Source: an uncultured Anaerolineaceae bacterium (GTDB lineage Bacteria; Chloroflexota; Anaerolineae; Anaerolineales; Anaerolineaceae). Taken from it: 7,722 nt of DNA. The DNA lies in NCBI GenBank assembly GCA_937894825.1, contig CALCQT010000411.1, positions 1-7,722 on the forward strand. Reading direction: 5' to 3'. The position numbers were made by a program, and so were the translations under genes. Each line of letters starts with the position of its first letter. Position 1 is the stretch's first letter. The notes under the pieces were generated by a model, which was not told where the DNA came from, made no database searches, and worked only from the letters and a program-made list of their open reading frames with translations. Below are positions 5,577 to 7,722 of this stretch, piece by piece.

Positions 5577-6938
5577 TCATGGCCTGGAATAAATCGCGCA
5601 AGCCTCAGGACTCCAAAGGAACGGGAATACATCACACCACAGATAATTGCTGTCAATAATGATGATAAACACAATTAATGCAATGATGAATAATAAGACC
5701 GCTCCAAGAATAATATATAATTTCTTTCGCCGGTTTGCTTCATCATCCGTCTGGTATTCCTGCGGATATCCCACATTTCCATAATCCTGCTGATAACCCG
5801 GATAAGCGCCATAGGGCTGGCCTTCCGGTTGCCCATATCCCTGTTGTTGCGGATTATAGGGGTATCCCTGCTGTTGGTACTGCTGTCCAGGTTGATTGGG
5901 CTGGCTTTGCCATCCGCCCTGTTGCTGATACGCCGGATCCGGCTGCTGAGGCCATCCCTGTCCGCCATATGGGTTTTGCTGTGAAGTTCCCCACGGTTGT
6001 TGTTGTCCGTAAGGCTGCTGCACCGGTTGTTGCTGTGCAGCGAATTTTGGATCATAAGGAGCCTGGGCGGGAGTCTGTGGATATTGGGATTGCTGAAATT
6101 GTTGCTGGTACATTCCACCGGCGGAAGGTTCCATGCCAGGTTGCTGGAAGGAAGGGCCTTGCGCGGCAGGATATTGTGACGAAGGATTCTGACTCACGCC
6201 ATAAGGAGTTGCCATATTGCCAGCAGGTTGACCCGGGTACGGTTGCTGTGGATATCCGGATTGTGAATAAGGCTGATTAGGATATCCGGGATATGGTTGT
6301 TGAGCGGGATATTGAGCGTAGGGATTTTGTGGATCAGGATACTGCTGACCGGGAAAAGACTGTCCCGGGATATTTTGGTTAGGATCGGAATTTTGTGAAT
6401 TTACCATACGCTTTTCTTCCAGTTGATTTGGAGTGGGGATTGCCTGTTGATTATAGCCATTGAATGGTTTCTCAGGGCTTCCTTCATAATTTCCACCCGC
6501 CAGAGAATTTCCCGCAGCGGCAGGGTCCACCGGGGGCTGATAAGGAGGAATATTCGACGCCGGATTATACGCTTGTTCCGGAACAGAGGAGACGGAAGGC
6601 TGAGAATATGGAGCATATGGATTCTGAACTTCCGGCAGGCTCTCAAGTGCTAATGCAACTTCACCACCCAACATGATGACGTCATTCTCAAATATCTGCA
6701 AAGGGGCCGTAACTGGGGTGTTATTTACCGTTGTGCCATTGGTTGAATTGTTATCAACCAGAACAATATGATTAAAATCCTGAGAATAGATCAGCAGGTG
6801 AACCCGGGAAACAGAATTTTCGGTCAGAACAATATCGCAAGATGGGTCCCGTCCGACTTTGAATTCCGGTTTGTTGATTACGAATGCCTGCCCTCTCAAT
6901 GCGCCCGAGTGGACACGGATTTGAAACTTATTACTCAT
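5577..6938 (-). CDS. FHA-domain protein with long Pro/Gln/Tyr/Gly-rich linker and C-terminal membrane anchor
   Basis: From the ATG at 6938 the protein has 453 residues in three parts. Residues 4-101 are a forkhead-associated domain, which binds phosphothreonine. The conserved positions are all present: G29-R30, S44-R45-V46-H47, and N67-G68 inside NNSTNGT. Residues 104-395 are low-complexity sequence rich in Pro, Gln, Tyr, Gly and Asn, with repeated QPYPG- and GYPQQ-like units. Residues 407-428 are one strongly hydrophobic helix preceded by RRKK, followed by a 25-residue tail with C435 and C447. By the positive-inside rule the FHA domain is cytoplasmic and the tail outside. A role as a membrane-tethered reader of Ser/Thr kinase signals is inferred; no kinase gene lies in this window. 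The alternative TTG start at 6950 overlaps the ribosome binding site and was not used. Confidence 0.9.
   Translation of the reverse strand: MSNKFQIRVHSGALRGQAFVINKPEFKVGRDPSCDIVLTENSVSRVHLLIYSQDFNHIVLVDNNSTNGTTVNNTPVTAPLQIFENDVIMLGGEVALALESLPEVQNPYAPYSQPSVSSVPEQAYNPASNIPPYQPPVDPAAAGNSLAGGNYEGSPEKPFNGYNQQAIPTPNQLEEKRMVNSQNSDPNQNIPGQSFPGQQYPDPQNPYAQYPAQQPYPGYPNQPYSQSGYPQQPYPGQPAGNMATPYGVSQNPSSQYPAAQGPSFQQPGMEPSAGGMYQQQFQQSQYPQTPAQAPYDPKFAAQQQPVQQPYGQQQPWGTSQQNPYGGQGWPQQPDPAYQQQGGWQSQPNQPGQQYQQQGYPYNPQQQGYGQPEGQPYGAYPGYQQDYGNVGYPQEYQTDDEANRRKKLYIILGAVLLFIIALIVFIIIIDSNYLWCDVFPFLWSPEACAIYSRP
5754..6629 (-). repeat. Low-complexity coding repeats of the FHA protein linker
   Basis: This stretch encodes the Pro/Gln/Tyr/Gly linker. 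Units such as CAG-CAG, TAT-CC and GG-TAT-CC recur in imperfect tandem, so it reads on the + strand as many TTGCTG, GGATAT and GGTTG words. It also creates long open frames in the other frames and strand that are not genes. Such DNA is prone to slippage and to assembly collapse, so the exact length may not be reliable. Confidence 0.7.
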
Positions 6939-6943
6939 GTTTA

Positions 6944-6948
6944 CTCCC
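6944..6948 (-). promoter_or_regulatory. Ribosome binding site deciding the FHA gene start
   Basis: On the - strand GGGAG lies 5 bases before the ATG at 6938 (sequence TTGGGAGTAAACATG). The TTG at 6950 directly abuts this site and has no purine-rich site of its own in good position, so ATG6938 is preferred. Confidence 0.75.
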
Positions 6949-6994
6949 AACTATTTGCCTTCACGGTTCAGTAGTTTCTTTTTAACAGATATTC

Positions 6995-7003
6995 ATTATA
7001 TCA
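6995..7003 (-). promoter_or_regulatory. Extended -10 promoter for the FHA gene
   Basis: On the - strand the sequence TGATATAAT gives a perfect TATAAT (6995-7000) with the TG of an extended -10 (7002-7003). A TTGAGA at 7015-7020 resembles a -35 box but the spacer is only 14 bases. An extended -10 can work without a good -35. Transcription would start near 6988 and leave a leader of about 50 bases. Confidence 0.55.
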
Positions 7004-7066
7004 TATCAAATTCATCTCAAAAATACATGAAATTCGTGTGGCATTTCGCTCAAAAGCAACCGGATT

Positions 7067-7102
7067 CATGACATTGCATGACACACGATAGATTTGCATG
7101 AC
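7067..7102. promoter_or_regulatory. Three phased CATGAC repeats, candidate operator
   Basis: CATGAC occurs at 7067-7072, 7077-7082 and 7097-7102, that is at steps of 10 and 20 bp, so all three lie on the same face of the helix. Two of them share the longer word TTGCATGAC (7074-7082 and 7094-7102). They lie about 65-100 bases upstream of the FHA -10 box, a usual place for an activator. The 214-base gap 6951-7164 holds this cluster and the promoter; I see no gene in it. Confidence 0.45.
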
Positions 7103-7164
7103 GCTTTTCAGCAAGCATCGTCTCGATATAACAGGAATCCATATCTTTCGGCGTCAGGATTGAA

Positions 7165-7696
7165 TCAATCAACGCTGACCCACCGTTCTTCCCGCGCACT
7201 TTTTTCAATGGCTTCATTAATCTTCAAGATCTGATGTCCGTCTTCCAAGGTTCCAAAATCTTTTTCAGCATGAAAATCTCCATTTGTGACGTAACGGTAA
7301 ATCTTTGAAAAATGTTGCTTCATTGTATCCGGATATCCCTCCAAATGTCCGCCCGGGTAGGTCATGATCTCTCTGGCTTCCGCATGAGTCAGTGACGGGT
7401 CCCGCAGCAGAATCTCATTCGCCTTATCACGGTTTCCAATCCAAAGTTCATTGGCATGCTCCTGATCAAAGGCAAGTGATTTTTTCGCGCCATTAATTTC
7501 ATAATACAACCGGTTTTTTCGGCCCGCGGCCATCTGCGAAACGTTAACCTGAGCTCGGATACCATCCTCCAAAAGAAGCAAAATAGCGGCAAAATCTTCG
7601 TTCGTGACACTCACTTCGTCATAGTCATTTGAGGTAACCAACTTATTAGAAAAAGCCGCCATCGGATGTCTGGGTTTTTTCCGTGTTTTTATAAAG
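7165..7696 (-). CDS. Gfo/Idh/MocA family oxidoreductase, C-terminal part (5' end missing)
   Basis: About 176 residues of the C-terminal domain of an NAD(P)-dependent Gfo/Idh/MocA oxidoreductase, a family that acts on sugars, inositols and related polyols. The family look is seen in FIKTRKKP near the cut end, DFAAILLLLEDGIRAQVNVSQ (strands of the substrate-side sheet, two overlapping pieces of the domain), the GHLEGYPDTMKQHF segment, and the closing run FGTLEDGHQILKIN then SAREERWVSVD, typical of the end of these proteins. The N-terminal Rossmann domain with its GxGxxG and EKP motifs lies beyond the window, so cofactor and substrate cannot be told. The frame stays open to the last base, but bases 7697-7722 are adapter and not gene sequence. 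The first Met inside the fragment (position 7662) is internal, not a start. The gene is the first of the - strand run and is separated from the FHA gene by 214 bases. Confidence 0.85.
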
Positions 7697-7722
7697 AGAT
7701 CGGAAGAGCGTCGTGTAGGGAA
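7697..7722. other. Illumina TruSeq adapter sequence left on the contig end
   Basis: The last 26 bases, beginning AGATCGGAAGAGCGTCGTGT and running to the window end, are the standard TruSeq read-through adapter (reverse complement of the universal adapter end). They are not genomic, and they end the oxidoreductase gene artificially. Confidence 0.97.

Noticed and set aside
5735..6280. A 181-codon open frame on the + strand
   Set aside because: It is the complement of the low-complexity linker of the FHA gene; repeats in the DNA keep other frames open. No ribosome binding site or domain.
5754..6629. Possible CRISPR or tandem-repeat array in the repetitive stretch
   Set aside because: The repeats are imperfect, of changing length and in frame with a Pro/Gln/Tyr-rich protein, with no regular spacers.
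6939..6950. TTG at 6950 as the start of the FHA gene
   Set aside because: It directly abuts the GGGAG that serves ATG6938; using it would add only four residues without a site of its own.
7100..7119. Hairpin GACGCTT/AAGCATC downstream of the oxidoreductase gene
   Set aside because: Needs a G-T wobble on the - strand, and no T-run follows; not supported as a terminator.

Overview
The window looks like a piece of an assembled draft or metagenome contig from a Gram-type-uncertain bacterium of moderate G+C content. The gene mix (a peptidoglycan amidase, a large GT-C-like membrane protein, a YbbN-like thioredoxin-TPR protein, an FHA protein with a Pro/Gln/Tyr linker and a C-terminal membrane anchor, and an AI-2E family permease) fits Chloroflexota, class Anaerolineae. 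That placement rests on recalled protein style, not on a search, so confidence is modest. Both edges look artificial: the right end carries 26 bases of Illumina adapter, and the left end begins with a short fold-back.

Positions 1-3727 (+ strand) hold four tightly packed genes, probably one operon: the C-terminal part of an Amidase_3-type N-acetylmuramoyl-L-alanine amidase, an unrecognised 139-aa protein, a 673-aa polytopic protein with GT-C glycosyltransferase features, and a YbbN/CnoX-like protein whose thioredoxin active site has lost both cysteines. Gaps are 15, 3 and 21 bp.

Positions 3731-7696 (- strand) hold four genes. In transcription order they are a Gfo/Idh/MocA-type oxidoreductase (5' part lost at the contig end), the FHA/low-complexity/membrane-anchored protein, an AI-2E family permease, and a 114-aa acidic protein made of two copies of a 43-residue unit. 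A good extended -10 promoter and three helically phased CATGAC repeats precede the FHA gene. A terminator-like hairpin lies between the FHA and permease genes.

The two gene groups converge at 3727/3731 with only 3 bp between stop codons. The best intrinsic terminator for the - strand group lies inside the ybbN-like coding sequence (3594-3632), so the two convergent transcripts should overlap by about 100 bases or more.

No defence system, mobile element, CRISPR array or RNA gene is visible. The most interesting points are the cysteine-free YbbN-like protein, the antisense-embedded terminator, the internally duplicated small protein, the FHA protein with a roughly 290-residue low-complexity linker, and the phased repeats upstream of it. 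I do not see a clear new multi-gene system.
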